Origin: Aerolutibacter ruishenii | Lineage (GTDB): Bacteria; Pseudomonadota; Gammaproteobacteria; Xanthomonadales; Xanthomonadaceae | DNA: 64,000 nt | Direction of reading: 5' to 3' | NCBI RefSeq assembly: GCF_007830115.1 | Contig: NZ_VLKP01000008.1 | Coordinates: 1-64,000 of the forward strand | Shown here: in pieces, positions 9,349 through 17,057 of the stretch | How the letters are laid out: every line of letters begins with the position of its first letter | How positions within the stretch are numbered: the stretch's first letter is position 1 | Position numbers and translations under genes: made by a program | The notes under the pieces: model-generated | Told to the model about the DNA's origin: nothing | The model's input: the letters and a program-made list of their open reading frames with translations, nothing else | Databases searched by the model: none

Positions 9349-10011
9349 ATGACGATTGCTAAGACGATGTTGCCCGAGAAAGCCACGGCAAGGCTGGAAA
9401 GCCTGTGCCAGGGCGACCACGCCTACCTCACGGCCGACGAAAGGCTGGTGCTGTTTCGGCATTTCCATGCCGGCGGCGCTCAGCTCGGCGACGCCATGTA
9501 TTACGCGGCACGGGAAGGGTACGCCGAGCTGGTCGAGGCCATGCTCGATGCTGGTTGTGTGCCCGAGCCGGTGGTCTTCAGGATCGCGTTCAACTACGGC
9601 AGGTATGAGGCCATGGTGTCGTTGGCGCGAGTTGGCCATCTCGTCGATCCGGCGCAAAAGGAGCAATGGCTGGACCAAGCGACCTGCCAGGGTCGGCCCA
9701 TGGGCTGGCAGAAGCTGCTGATCGAGTCCTACGGCGCATCGGTGAACTGCTTCGGAGAGAACGACACCACGCCGTTGATCGAGGCGTGCCGGAGGGCGGA
9801 CGACGCGTTGTCGCTGTACCTGATCGAGCAGGGGGCGGACATCGACGCGCATGCGCCGGAGAAATGGTGCGCCCGCGCCTATGCCAAGCGCTTTCGCGAA
9901 CACATGCCACTCACCTGGGCACGGATCGCGCGGCATGAGTTGACCAGGAAGGCGAGCACTGCCAGGCGGCGTCGAGAAGGCGTCAACGACGAAATCAGGA
10001 GGGCCATGTGA
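9349..10011 (+). CDS. Ankyrin-repeat-like protein
   Basis: 220 residues from ATG 9349, with GAGGAG seven bases upstream. The repeats read as degenerate ankyrin units: GDAMYYAAREGYAELVEAML (about residues 46-65) and DDALSLYLIEQGADIDA (about 149-165), with TTPLIEAC between. Ankyrin repeats bind proteins, so a partner in the host cell or on the element is likely but unknown. No signal peptide. It lies behind leader element copy 1 and is followed by copy 2, so it is probably switched on together with the other leader-bearing genes of the element. Confidence 0.6.
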   Translation: MTIAKTMLPEKATARLESLCQGDHAYLTADERLVLFRHFHAGGAQLGDAMYYAAREGYAELVEAMLDAGCVPEPVVFRIAFNYGRYEAMVSLARVGHLVDPAQKEQWLDQATCQGRPMGWQKLLIESYGASVNCFGENDTTPLIEACRRADDALSLYLIEQGADIDAHAPEKWCARAYAKRFREHMPLTWARIARHELTRKASTARRRREGVNDEIRRAM

Positions 10012-10031
10012 TGCACCACGGGCAACGTATT

Positions 10032-10125
10032 GCGCAGAAAAGTTGCCCTGATTGGCAGCCGGCCCGGTCGATATCGTGCGAAGCACGAGTCAGAACAAGC
10101 ATTTCAACCAACGAGGAGGATGACG
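10032..10125 (+). promoter_or_regulatory. Recurring leader element, copy 2
   Basis: An identical 20-base motif GCGCAGAAAAGTTGCCCTGA at 10032-10051, the same CGTGCGAAGCACG hairpin at 10075-10087, the shared GAACAAGCATTTCAA block and GAGGAGG (10113-10119) before ATG 10126. The motif ends 74 bases before the start codon, exactly as in copy 1. Between the motif and the hairpin the two copies differ freely, so conservation is local and likely functional. Confidence 0.65.
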
Positions 10126-10647
10126 ATGATTTTGAATGACCACAAAGACAACCTTGTCGCCAAGACCGTGGCGCTGGTGATGAAGAAGTTCCGGAAGGAG
10201 TTTCCGGGTAGGGCCGAGGAATGGGCAGACGAGGTGCATCGTCGTGCGATGGTGCTGTTGTACCAGCCGGTCTACGACGACGGCTTCACCAACGTCGAGG
10301 CACTCGCTGAGTTCGTGATGGTGGAGATCAGGCTCGTTCACCAGTCCGGGATTGCGAAGACGACGGCGTGCCAGGCAGACATGCGTCGCCGCGCTGCATG
10401 GAGAACCCTGGAGGCGTCTGGCTCCACTTCCACGACCACGCAGGAGCACGCCGATGAATGCATCGAGGACCGCTGGTCGATGTTCATGGAGGCCTACCTG
10501 GTCGCTCACCCGAATGCGGATTGGGAGGACGTGGAGCGCGACAGGTTGAGCGGGAGCCTGTTCGATCCAGACGACCCGTACCTGGTCGATCTCGCTGCGC
10601 GTGTGCTGGCAGACGAGGGCGAAGTCGGCTACGAGGCGGCGGCGTGA
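10126..10647 (+). CDS. Uncharacterised acidic protein (173 aa)
   Basis: 173 residues from ATG 10126, chosen because GAGGAGG lies six bases upstream; an in-frame extension further upstream runs through the leader element and is unlikely to be used. The protein is helical-looking and acidic at the C-terminus (VLADEGEVGYEAAA). The middle region lists aromatic and charged residues without a known motif. It is not recognised. It belongs to the set of small accessory genes between the defence operon and the replication gene and shares its leader with the ankyrin gene. Confidence 0.55.
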   Translation: MILNDHKDNLVAKTVALVMKKFRKEFPGRAEEWADEVHRRAMVLLYQPVYDDGFTNVEALAEFVMVEIRLVHQSGIAKTTACQADMRRRAAWRTLEASGSTSTTTQEHADECIEDRWSMFMEAYLVAHPNADWEDVERDRLSGSLFDPDDPYLVDLAARVLADEGEVGYEAAA

Positions 10648-10668
10648 TGCCGACCCCCGTCCCATGCC

Positions 10669-10899
10669 TTGACCCTTATGGCGCCTGTGTTCATCGGGCT
10701 GGGTCAGAGGGTCAAGGTGGCCAGGCCTTCGCGCCAAGTGCCGCAGTGGTGGCGGTTGTCATGGCAACCGCCAGAGCGAACGGCACAGGTTCGGAAGATT
10801 GGAAACACCTTTGACCCTTTGACCTGGAGCGTATTTCTCAGGGGTTTTTCACGGGGCGGGGTTGGTTTCAGTGGGTTTGACCTGCCTTGACCTTTGACC
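10669..10899 (+). repeat. Cluster of seven TTGACC repeats (iteron-like)
   Basis: TTGACC occurs at 10669-10674, 10811-10816, 10819-10824, 10877-10882, 10887-10892 and 10894-10899, and inverted (GGTCAA) at 10710-10715. Several copies extend to TTTGACCTG or TTGACCCTT. The stretch 10648-11017 otherwise holds no convincing gene. It lies just upstream of a ribbon-helix-helix gene and the replication helicase, so it may be an origin or an autoregulated promoter. Confidence 0.55.
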
Positions 10900-11017
10900 G
10901 GTGCAGGTGAAGTCGATGGGTTGTTCTGCAGTTCGGGTTCGCAGTTTTCGTGTTCGCCTGCGTTGACGTTTTTCCGATGCCTGCTTAGCTCGGGGCATCA
11001 CCCACGGGAGGGATCAG

Positions 11018-11218
11018 ATGTCGCAGTCATCGTCGCATTCAACCGGCAGGCCAGGACGGCCAGCGTTGCCAGCCAAGAACCGGCTGGTCCACACCGGGAT
11101 CCGGTTGGGCGTGAAGGATCGCTCGCAGCTAAGGCTACTGGCGAAGCGGGAAGGTGTGTCGTTGTCGGAGTACCTGCGTCGCTTGGTGTGGGCGCATCTC
11201 GCGGCGAGAGCCGCATAA
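11018..11218 (+). CDS. Small ribbon-helix-helix DNA-binding protein
   Basis: 66 residues, ATG 11018 with GGGAGGGATC in front. After a basic tail the core reads IRLGVKDRSQLRLLAKREGV followed by SLSEYLRRLVWAHL, the strand-helix-helix pattern of CopG/MetJ-type (ribbon-helix-helix) proteins. Such proteins bind short repeated operators as dimers or multimers; the TTGACC cluster immediately upstream is the obvious candidate target. It precedes the replication helicase gene and could control its copy number or expression. A small hairpin follows the stop codon. Confidence 0.65.
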   Translation: MSQSSSHSTGRPGRPALPAKNRLVHTGIRLGVKDRSQLRLLAKREGVSLSEYLRRLVWAHLAARAA

Positions 11219-11224
11219 AGCAAA

Positions 11225-11248
11225 ACCCCGCCGTTGGCGCGGCGGGGT
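11225..11248 (+). terminator. Hairpin between the RHH gene and the replication gene
   Basis: ACCCCGCCG (11225-11233) pairs perfectly with CGGCGGGGT (11240-11248) around a 6-base loop. It is followed by CTCGTC rather than a T run, so termination would be partial. It starts seven bases after the TAA of the RHH gene. Confidence 0.5.
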
Positions 11249-11298
11249 CTCGTCAATCACTGGTTTCCTGGCGGAGACCGCAACATGAGGATTTACCT

Positions 11299-12966
11299 AT
11301 GTCACAGCAGCAAGATACGAGCGCAACGCCCGGCAGTCAAGCCGTGCCTGCGAGTGGGAACAACGTCATTTCGTTCGGTGCAGCGGCAGCAGCGGCGCAA
11401 GCCGCAACGGCCACTCCTGCTCCGAACACTGGCGGCAAGAAGAAGCGTGAGAACCCGATCAAGGTGTGGTGCGACAGCGCCATGCGGGGTGCGTTCGGCG
11501 AGTTCGCGGCCGAGCGCCTGGACAACAGCACGCTGGTGCGTCGCTGGAACGATGCCTACTGGGAGCTGATGAGCGAGAACGACGGCTATGCCCGGGCGAC
11601 GGACTGGATGAACCGCTTCTTTCCGGACGAGCTGTCGAGCAGTCGCGCCCGCGATTGCTGGAAGACGCTGACCGGACTGCTGCACCAGAAGCGTCCGATG
11701 CGCGTGGAAGATCCCGGTCATGCGGTGTTCCCGCTGCTGGACGGCTATCTTCACATCACCCCGCAGCGCAGCAGGCTGGAGGCGCCGGAACGCAAGTTCG
11801 GGTTGACCCACCAGATCCAGGCATCGGCTGGTGTGGCGCACGGTCAGGATTTCTTGCCCATGACGTTTCCGCCGACCAGCCTGTTCGGGCGCTATCTGGC
11901 CACGTCGCTGCCGGACCTTGAAGTCCGGGAGCTGGTTCAGGAGCAGTGTGCGCTGTCCTTTGTGCCTAATGTCTGGCAAGGCTCGGCCTGGTGGTTTGGG
12001 GACGGAGGTGCCGGCAAAGGTGTTCTGAGCAAGTTGCTGCTGCGCTTCCACAGCAAGTCGGCGACGCTGGATCTGCACAAGCTGGCCGATCCGCATCATC
12101 TGGAACCGTTGGTTGGGGCCACCTTCGTCTTGGTGGACGAGGTCGAGCAGAAGGGACGCTGGGCGGAGAAGGAGTTCAAGTCGATCATCTCCAACGATCC
12201 GGTGTCGGTGAACCCGAAGCATCGGCCCTCGTTCAAGTACCAGTCCACCGCCTACTGGATCATCTGCTCCAACCAGGAGCCGTTGATCCGCGATGACAGC
12301 GATGGCGTGCGTCGCCGCCTGGTGGTGGTGCCGTGGCCGGGGTCGGCACGGGCGCGTGGTACTTCGACGCCGGACCTGGATCGCAAGATCTTCGAACAGG
12401 AGGGGACGCTGTTCCTGGGCTGGATCGTGGAGGGGTTGATGCGCCTGCTCAAGCGCGGTGGTCCGCTGTCCGGCGCGGCGCTGCCCGAGGCGGTCAAGGC
12501 GATGTCGCGGCAGATCCACACCGACAACGACAGCATGGAGACCTGGTTCGAGGCCTGCGAGATCGTGCCGGCGGCAGGGGTGGAGCATACCAAGGGCGAG
12601 ATCTACGAGGCCTACTGCAAGTACGCCGAGGACGCGCACCTGTTCGTGTACGAGCGCGAGAGCTTCTGGAAGCGGTTCAAGCGGCGGCCGGACATCCGCA
12701 ACGGTGGCGTGCGCGAGGTGCGTGGACGCAAAGGTTCAGTGCGGACGCAGTTGATCCGCGGCCTGGCCATCACGCCGGCCGAGGTGGCCAGTGCCAAACG
12801 CGATGCGCTCCTGGCGCAGGCGGAGGCCGAAGGGCGGTGCACGGTGGTGGCCGGTGAGGATCCCTTTGGCATGGGTGTCGCGTGCGAGCAGCGCGAGTAC
12901 CGCTTCACCGATGCCGAGCAGGTGGAGTTGGAACGCCTGCTGGTGTTGGGAGGGTTGAGCGCCTGA
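11299..12966 (+). CDS. SF3-type replication helicase (D5/primase-helicase-like)
   Basis: 555 residues from ATG 11299 with a GAGG site 10 bases upstream; the frame stays open further upstream through the RHH gene, but that part has no coding look. Superfamily-3 helicase motifs are clear: Walker A WWFGDGGAGKGVL (about residues 232-244), Walker B TFVLVDEVEQKG (about 275-286) and the sensor block YWIICSNQEPL (about 316-326), with an Arg finger region GVRRRLVVVPW. The N-terminus is a low-complexity Ala/Thr/Gln tail. Proteins of this type unwind the origin of phages, plasmids and integrative elements. A separate primase domain is not obvious. It probably drives replication of the excised element. 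Confidence 0.8.
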   Translation: MSQQQDTSATPGSQAVPASGNNVISFGAAAAAAQAATATPAPNTGGKKKRENPIKVWCDSAMRGAFGEFAAERLDNSTLVRRWNDAYWELMSENDGYARATDWMNRFFPDELSSSRARDCWKTLTGLLHQKRPMRVEDPGHAVFPLLDGYLHITPQRSRLEAPERKFGLTHQIQASAGVAHGQDFLPMTFPPTSLFGRYLATSLPDLEVRELVQEQCALSFVPNVWQGSAWWFGDGGAGKGVLSKLLLRFHSKSATLDLHKLADPHHLEPLVGATFVLVDEVEQKGRWAEKEFKSIISNDPVSVNPKHRPSFKYQSTAYWIICSNQEPLIRDDSDGVRRRLVVVPWPGSARARGTSTPDLDRKIFEQEGTLFLGWIVEGLMRLLKRGGPLSGAALPEAVKAMSRQIHTDNDSMETWFEACEIVPAAGVEHTKGEIYEAYCKYAEDAHLFVYERESFWKRFKRRPDIRNGGVREVRGRKGSVRTQLIRGLAITPAEVASAKRDALLAQAEAEGRCTVVAGEDPFGMGVACEQREYRFTDAEQVELERLLVLGGLSA

Positions 12967-12977
12967 CGTGGTCAGGC
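12961..12977 (+). terminator. Hairpin overlapping the stop codon of the replication gene
   Basis: GCCTGAC (12961-12967) and GTCAGGC (12971-12977) form a perfect 7-bp stem with loop GTG; the TGA stop lies inside the left arm. No T run follows, so its effect may be mild. Confidence 0.4.
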
Positions 12978-13001
12978 GCGTTTCACGCATCGCTTCGCAG
13001 T

Positions 13002-13063
13002 GCCCGGCTTGCGCAGGCCGGGCGGCTGCTTACCCTGGTTCGCAGCATAGAAGGGCCATGACC
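13002..13063 (+). repeat. Hairpin plus GCAGCATAGAAG element, copy A
   Basis: GCCCGGC (13002-13008) pairs with GCCGGGC (13017-13023), and GCAGCATAGAAG follows at 13042-13053, just before the start of the next gene. A hairpin followed by the same 12-mer occurs again at 31795-31831, and a related TTCGCAGTCCCGGCC hairpin lies at 14788-14812. This suggests a small mobile or regulatory repeat family in the element. Confidence 0.4.
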
Positions 13064-13294
13064 ATGTTCACCGATACCGAGATCCTGCTGGCTGCCGACC
13101 GTTTCGTGATCCGCAAGAGTGAGGACGACATGCGTATCCGCCTGTCTGACGCGTTCATGCCCGAGCACGATGAACTGGTGTCGGTGGGCGAGTGTCTGGC
13201 GTTGGTGCGCAGGGCGTTACGCAAGGGGCACAAAGTCTTTATCGAGGTGTCTCCGCATGGATCTTCCAACCTACCGACAGCAGCAGGCGCATAG
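13058..13294 (+). CDS. Small uncharacterised protein (78 aa)
   Basis: 78 residues from ATG 13058 (or ATG 13064). The frame reads FTDTEILLAADRFVIRKSED, then LVSVGECLALVRRALRKGHK, and looks like a compact alpha/beta protein. It overlaps the next gene by 38 bases, so translation is probably coupled. No family recognised. It lies between the replication helicase and the ArdC-like gene and is likely an accessory gene of the element backbone. Confidence 0.5.
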   Translation: MTMFTDTEILLAADRFVIRKSEDDMRIRLSDAFMPEHDELVSVGECLALVRRALRKGHKVFIEVSPHGSSNLPTAAGA

Positions 13295-14123
13295 CTTCTA
13301 CGAGCAGATCGCCAACACCACCAACCCCGTCTTCCAGCAGTGGGACGACCCGCAGGCACCGTTGCCACAGATCGGCGGCGAGCCTCGCGGCGTGTCCGGC
13401 TTCCCGTTCCAGGGCGACAACGCCCTCCAGCTGATGATGGCGGCGACCGAACTCGGCTACACCTCACCGCTGTGGTTGACCTTCGATCAGGCCAAGGCCT
13501 GCGGCGGGTCCGTCAAACGCGGCGAGATCGGCACCAAGATCCTGTCCTGGATCGGCAAGGAGGGCGACTACAAGCATGTGCTGATGACGGTGTTCAACGG
13601 CGACCAGGTGTCGGGGGTGTCGTTGCCGCACGAAGGCACGTTGGCCGCGGACGCGCAGGCGATCCGGCAAGCCGGGCTGGATGCGTTGATCCCGCCACGC
13701 AAGCGCACACCGAAGCCGGAGCAGTATGTGGCGCGGTTGCGCGAGGTGCTGGTCGAACGCTTCCCCGAGGGCGACAACGAGCAGGCCCGTGCCCAGGCGG
13801 CATTGCGTCGTGAGCTGGCACAGCTGACCGCGTGCGCGCGGCTGGGACTGCCGCGGGAGGTCGATCCTGCAATGACGCAGCGCCTGCAACCCTACGCCGA
13901 GGTACGACCGCACTGGCGCGAGGTGGAGAACGCCATCAACGATGCCCACAAGGCCTTGAAGGACATCGGCATCGAGCCACTGGTGTTCGACAAGGTCCCG
14001 CGTCGTGAACTTGCGCCGGACGTGAAACCTGCCGCCGAGCCGGCCAAGCGTCGCGCGCGTGCCAAGGCGCTGGACAAGGAACAGGTCAAGGGCATGGAGC
14101 AGGCGGCGCACATCCCGTTCTAG
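13257..14123 (+). CDS. ArdC N-domain-like ssDNA-binding protein
   Basis: 288 residues from ATG 13257 with GAGGTG upstream. Residues about 55-105 (TSPLWLTFDQAKACGGSVKR, then GEIGTKILSW) match the N-terminal ArdC domain, which binds single-stranded DNA, as in the antirestriction and primase-like proteins of conjugative elements. The zinc protease half that normally follows is absent; instead the C-terminus is helical and ends in a basic KRRARAKALDKEQ stretch. A protector of transferred single strands or a replication helper is plausible. Compare the complete ArdC-like gene at 15131. Confidence 0.65.
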   Translation: MDLPTYRQQQAHSFYEQIANTTNPVFQQWDDPQAPLPQIGGEPRGVSGFPFQGDNALQLMMAATELGYTSPLWLTFDQAKACGGSVKRGEIGTKILSWIGKEGDYKHVLMTVFNGDQVSGVSLPHEGTLAADAQAIRQAGLDALIPPRKRTPKPEQYVARLREVLVERFPEGDNEQARAQAALRRELAQLTACARLGLPREVDPAMTQRLQPYAEVRPHWREVENAINDAHKALKDIGIEPLVFDKVPRRELAPDVKPAAEPAKRRARAKALDKEQVKGMEQAAHIPF

Positions 14124-14293
14124 ACGGTCGCGGGTGGCTCCCGGCTCGCCAGGCGGCGATGGGCACGCTACCGGGGCGGTCGCCGACGCAAGCCCTGCGG
14201 GCTGCTCCACTGCGTTGCGCCCTGCGGTGCGTCGTCGCCTTTTGCCCCGGTGTCGTCCCACGCACGCCAATCCGGCGAGCCAGGAGACACCTC

Positions 14294-14764
14294 ATGCGCT
14301 TTCCCGTCCCTCTCAGTGATGCCGAGCAGAAGATCCTGCTGCGTGCCGAGGACCTGTTGACCCGATGCCACAACCGCATCAGTGAGCAGACCGCGCTGTC
14401 CGACCCGTCCACGGCCGGCAAGCTGTTCCAGATGCGCCTGGGGGCGCACGAACGCGAGATCTTCGCGGTGGCGTTCCTGGATACGCGTCATCGGCTGATT
14501 GCCTTCGAGGATCTTCACGCAGGCACGGTCGATGGTTGCGAGGTGCATCCACGCGTGGTGATCCAGCGGGCGCTGGCGCACAACGCGGCGGCGATCATGC
14601 TCGGGCACGTCCACCCCAGTGGCTGCCTGGACCCGTCGGCGGCGGACCGTGCGTTGACTGCGCGCATTCGGTCGGCGGTCGCCCTCGTCGATATCCGTTT
14701 GCTGGACCACTTCGTGGTCGGCACCACCGGCTACACCTCGATGGCGGCGCTCGGCTGGGTATGA
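14294..14764 (+). CDS. RadC-like JAB-domain protein
   Basis: 156 residues from ATG 14294, with CAGGAG nine bases upstream. The C-terminal JAB/MPN domain carries the metal motif HVHPSGCLDPSAAD (H-x-H-P-S-G-x4-S-x2-D, about residues 100-113). The usual helix-hairpin-helix of chromosomal RadC is shorter or absent, as in RadC copies on mobile elements. Its biochemical role is not settled in the family; on elements of this sort it accompanies ArdC and replication genes. The 170 bases before it are GC-rich and non-coding, with CCCTGCGGGCTG-type short repeats. Confidence 0.75.
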   Translation: MRFPVPLSDAEQKILLRAEDLLTRCHNRISEQTALSDPSTAGKLFQMRLGAHEREIFAVAFLDTRHRLIAFEDLHAGTVDGCEVHPRVVIQRALAHNAAAIMLGHVHPSGCLDPSAADRALTARIRSAVALVDIRLLDHFVVGTTGYTSMAALGWV

Positions 14765-14856
14765 CCCAGCCGTTCTGCTGCTGTGGTTCGCAGTCCCGGC
14801 CTTGCCGGGCTGCGTTGCGTTCCTATGGTGGAGCGGACTTCAGGTTTCAGTTCGCC

Positions 14857-15078
14857 ATGCACGAGAGCGCGCTTTCACGAGAGGACGCATGGGACGCGGG
14901 CATTCGCCTGCGCGTGGTCGAGTGCGCGGAAGGTTTGCGCATCGAGGACGGCGATCCGGAGGACAGCGGCTACGACATCGAGCAGGCGCTGCAGCTGGTG
15001 TGGCTGGCGCTGGAGCGTGGTCGCGAGGTGCGAATCGTGTGGGCACGCCGATCCGGTAGCGCAGAAAAGTTGCCCTGA
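14857..15078 (+). CDS. Small acidic protein (73 aa)
   Basis: 73 residues from ATG 14857 to TGA 15076-15078. The core reads IRLRVVECAEGLRIEDGDPE and ALQLVWLALERGREVRIVWA, a beta-rich then helical pattern. The frame ends in SAEKLP, and these last codons coincide with leader element copy 3, so coding and regulatory sequence overlap. Family not recognised. It is preceded by a CCCGGCC/GGCCGGG-like hairpin region after the radC-like gene. Confidence 0.5.
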   Translation: MHESALSREDAWDAGIRLRVVECAEGLRIEDGDPEDSGYDIEQALQLVWLALERGREVRIVWARRSGSAEKLP

Positions 15079-15130
15079 ACCGCTTGCCCTGGAACCGGGA
15101 GGATGCCGTGTCGTTGTTGAGGAGGAGATC
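15059..15130 (+). promoter_or_regulatory. Recurring leader element, copy 3
   Basis: GCGCAGAAAAGTTGCCCTGA at 15059-15078, a perfect match to copies 1 and 2, with a partial second CTTGCCCTGG at 15083-15092. GGAGGAG lies at 15121-15127 and the ArdC start at 15131. The motif ends 52 bases before the start codon. The CGTGCGAAGCACG hairpin of copies 1 and 2 is missing here, so the 20-base motif itself is the conserved core. Confidence 0.6.
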
Positions 15131-16081
15131 ATGAAGTACGCCGACATGGCCCAGGCACAGGCGGCCGTGCTGATCGCCGAGATGGAGAAGGGGCATTCGT
15201 TCCTGCCGTTCCTGAAACCCGGCGATCCGGCGCTGGTCAACGGATTGCCGTACAACCCGACCACGGGCAAGCCCTATCGCGGCGGCAACATGGTGATGCT
15301 GTGGATCGCCGGCATGGTGGACGGCTATGAGGACCGGCGCTGGCTGACCTACAAGCAGGCGCAGGCCATCGGCGCGCAGGTACGCAAGGGCGCGAAGTCG
15401 GTGCCGCTTCGGTATGTGATCTTTCCGGACAAGGAGGAGGGGCAAGGCGTGATCATGTCCTCGAAGCCGCGTCCGTTCTTCTTCAACGTGTTCAATGCCG
15501 AGCAGATCGACGGCATGCCTGCGGCGCCGTCGAGGGAAGCGCTGGCACCGGAGCAACGCAATGCGCAGTGCGAGGCACTGCTGCGCGGCTCCGGTGCCGA
15601 GATCGTGCATGGGACCGCTTCGCCGCATTACGCGCCCGGTTCGGATCGGATCGGCTTGCCGCATCCGGAGCGGTTCGTGTCGTACGAGGCGTATCTGGCC
15701 ACTGCGTTGCACGAGCTGGCGCATTGGACCGGGCATCCGTCGCGGCTCAATCGGGATCTGTCCGGCGCGTTCGGTTCGCTGTCGTATGCACGTGAGGAGA
15801 TGGTCGCCGAAACGGCAAGCCACATTCTGGCCGTGGAGCTGGGGATCGGGCATGACGTGTCGCAGCATGCGGCGTATCTGTCGATGTGGATCAAGATCGC
15901 CCAGGAGGAGCCGGGCTATCTCTACCAGGCCGCGGCGTCGGCGGAGAAGGTGTGCGACTTCCTGGAGATAGAGCGCTATCGGCATGCGCCGCTGGTGGTG
16001 GAGCCGGAGCAGGCGTTGGCGCCGGAGGCGTTGCCGGTGCCGGTGGTCCGGTCGATGCCGGAGATGGGGATTTCCTTCTAG
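15131..16081 (+). CDS. ardC: ArdC-like antirestriction protein
   Basis: 316 residues from ATG 15131 behind a strong GGAGGAG. The N-terminal ssDNA-binding domain is visible (LTYKQAQAIGAQVRKGAKSV, about residues 75-94), and the C-terminal zinc-protease-like domain carries HELAHWTGH (about residues 197-205) and EEMVAETAS, the HExxH zincin pattern with the downstream Glu. ArdC proteins protect incoming conjugative DNA against restriction. The gene follows leader copy 3 and its 3' flank (16082-16380) is non-coding. No defect seen. Confidence 0.85.
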   Translation: MKYADMAQAQAAVLIAEMEKGHSFLPFLKPGDPALVNGLPYNPTTGKPYRGGNMVMLWIAGMVDGYEDRRWLTYKQAQAIGAQVRKGAKSVPLRYVIFPDKEEGQGVIMSSKPRPFFFNVFNAEQIDGMPAAPSREALAPEQRNAQCEALLRGSGAEIVHGTASPHYAPGSDRIGLPHPERFVSYEAYLATALHELAHWTGHPSRLNRDLSGAFGSLSYAREEMVAETASHILAVELGIGHDVSQHAAYLSMWIKIAQEEPGYLYQAAASAEKVCDFLEIERYRHAPLVVEPEQALAPEALPVPVVRSMPEMGISF

Positions 16082-16380
16082 GGGGGCGGGGCCTGGCCAC
16101 CCTGCGGCTGGCCATCGCGCCCGGCGTCGCGTGGCGACCGAACGCTGTTCGGCCCTGCGGGCTGGGTCGCTGGGCCGCACCGCGCCGAGCGCTGCCATGC
16201 AGCGGGTGCCGTTCGTCGTCGCTGGTTCCGTCAAGGGTCGCCGCGTTCGCCCGTGTCCTCGCTGCGCTGCGGGCCGCGCCAGCGTCCGCGGCTTGTTCCC
16301 TTGACGGCACGACGACTGCCGGCGGCCGGTCACCAGCAGGGACATCGCCGGGGGCGTGTCCCTGGCGTGACCACGAGGTA
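16082..16380. other. GC-rich non-coding stretch
   Basis: About 300 bases with no convincing gene: no ribosome site precedes any frame and the codon pattern is random. It contains short dyads and repeats such as CCCTGCGGCTGG and CCCTGCGGGCTG, the latter also in the gap at 14124-14293. It may be an RNA or a structural spacer; no function can be read. Confidence 0.4.
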
Positions 16381-16386
16381 ATGACC

Positions 16387-16716
16387 ATGGAACACCAGAC
16401 CATCACCGTCCAGGGTGAAGCGTTCGCCAGCTGGATGATCACCCGCGACTATGTCGATGGCAGCCAGCGCGGTTGCTTCCGCACGCACGATCCGGCCGGT
16501 CCGGATCGGGCGCAGGTGCGACAGCGGATCGAAGCGGCGCCGGACCGGTTGCGGTTCCGGATGCGACGCAACGGGCGCACGCTGTACACCGGACTGTACG
16601 TCGGGCCGATCAACCGGCAGAAGTTGCGTGAGCCGCTGGTCATGGTCGGCGCGCCCATCGGCCAGTGCTGGGACATCGAGTACCTGACCGAAGCCGGCAA
16701 GTGGGAGCGGACATGA
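16387..16716 (+). CDS. Uncharacterised protein (109 aa)
   Basis: 109 residues from ATG 16387 (ATG 16381 is also possible; GAGGT lies just before it). The sequence is beta-rich with a central RFRMRRNGRTLYTGLYVGPI segment and ends WDIEYLTEAGKWERT. No family recognised. Its stop overlaps the next start (ATGA at 16713-16716), so the two genes form a coupled pair in the element's accessory set. Confidence 0.55.
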   Translation: MEHQTITVQGEAFASWMITRDYVDGSQRGCFRTHDPAGPDRAQVRQRIEAAPDRLRFRMRRNGRTLYTGLYVGPINRQKLREPLVMVGAPIGQCWDIEYLTEAGKWERT

Positions 16717-17003
16717 CGCGCGCTCGCTTGCCGCTGGCGCCAGGACACGTGCGGCGGGTGTCGCCGACCGTGTGTGCGGTCGAGCCGTTCCCCGGATCCA
16801 GCGATGACGACCGGATGCAGTTGCTGTGGTTGGCCAGGACCTATGCGCGGCGCGTGCCGTTCGGTGGCGACTGGCCGGTGCAGCGCTGGGCGCAGGAGAT
16901 TGCATTTCATGACGGCGACCACGCCGGGCGGGTGTGGCTGCTGGCCTATGCGCGTCGTTTCGGCGCAGGCGATAGCGCAAAAAAACGGGTATCCGGATTT
17001 TAG
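16713..17003 (+). pseudogene. Small gene (96 aa) whose 3' end is cut by the mer transposon
   Basis: The frame starts at ATG 16713, coupled to the gene before it, and runs into the ISL3 transposon at 16987. The last five residues (RVSGF) are read from the transposon end. Joining the flanks across one copy of the 8-bp duplication restores the original end, SAKKLPYTPLPGDGNLTIH, with the stop at 21559-21561. So the insertion replaced 17 codons with five. The body (VQRWAQEIAFHDGDHAGRVW) is not recognised. The protein may still work, since only the tail is changed. Confidence 0.6.
16979..16986. repeat. Target-site duplication, left copy
   Basis: AAAAAAAC, identical to 21507-21514 on the other side of the transposon. 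Removing the transposon and one copy gives GCGCAAAAAAACTGCCCTAC, 15 of 20 bases like the recurring leader motif. Confidence 0.9.
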
Positions 17004-17057
17004 TGTGGGACGACAGCTAAAGCACTTGCTTGTCTGACTGTTCTTGCTTGTAGGTTT

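Noticed and set aside
10030..10125. N-terminal extension of the 173-aa gene
   Set aside because: It runs through the leader element and lacks a ribosome site; ATG 10126 has GAGGAGG six bases upstream.
10894..11298. N-terminal extension of the replication helicase
   Set aside because: It would overlap the RHH gene in another frame and has no coding look; ATG 11299 is the start of recognisable sequence.
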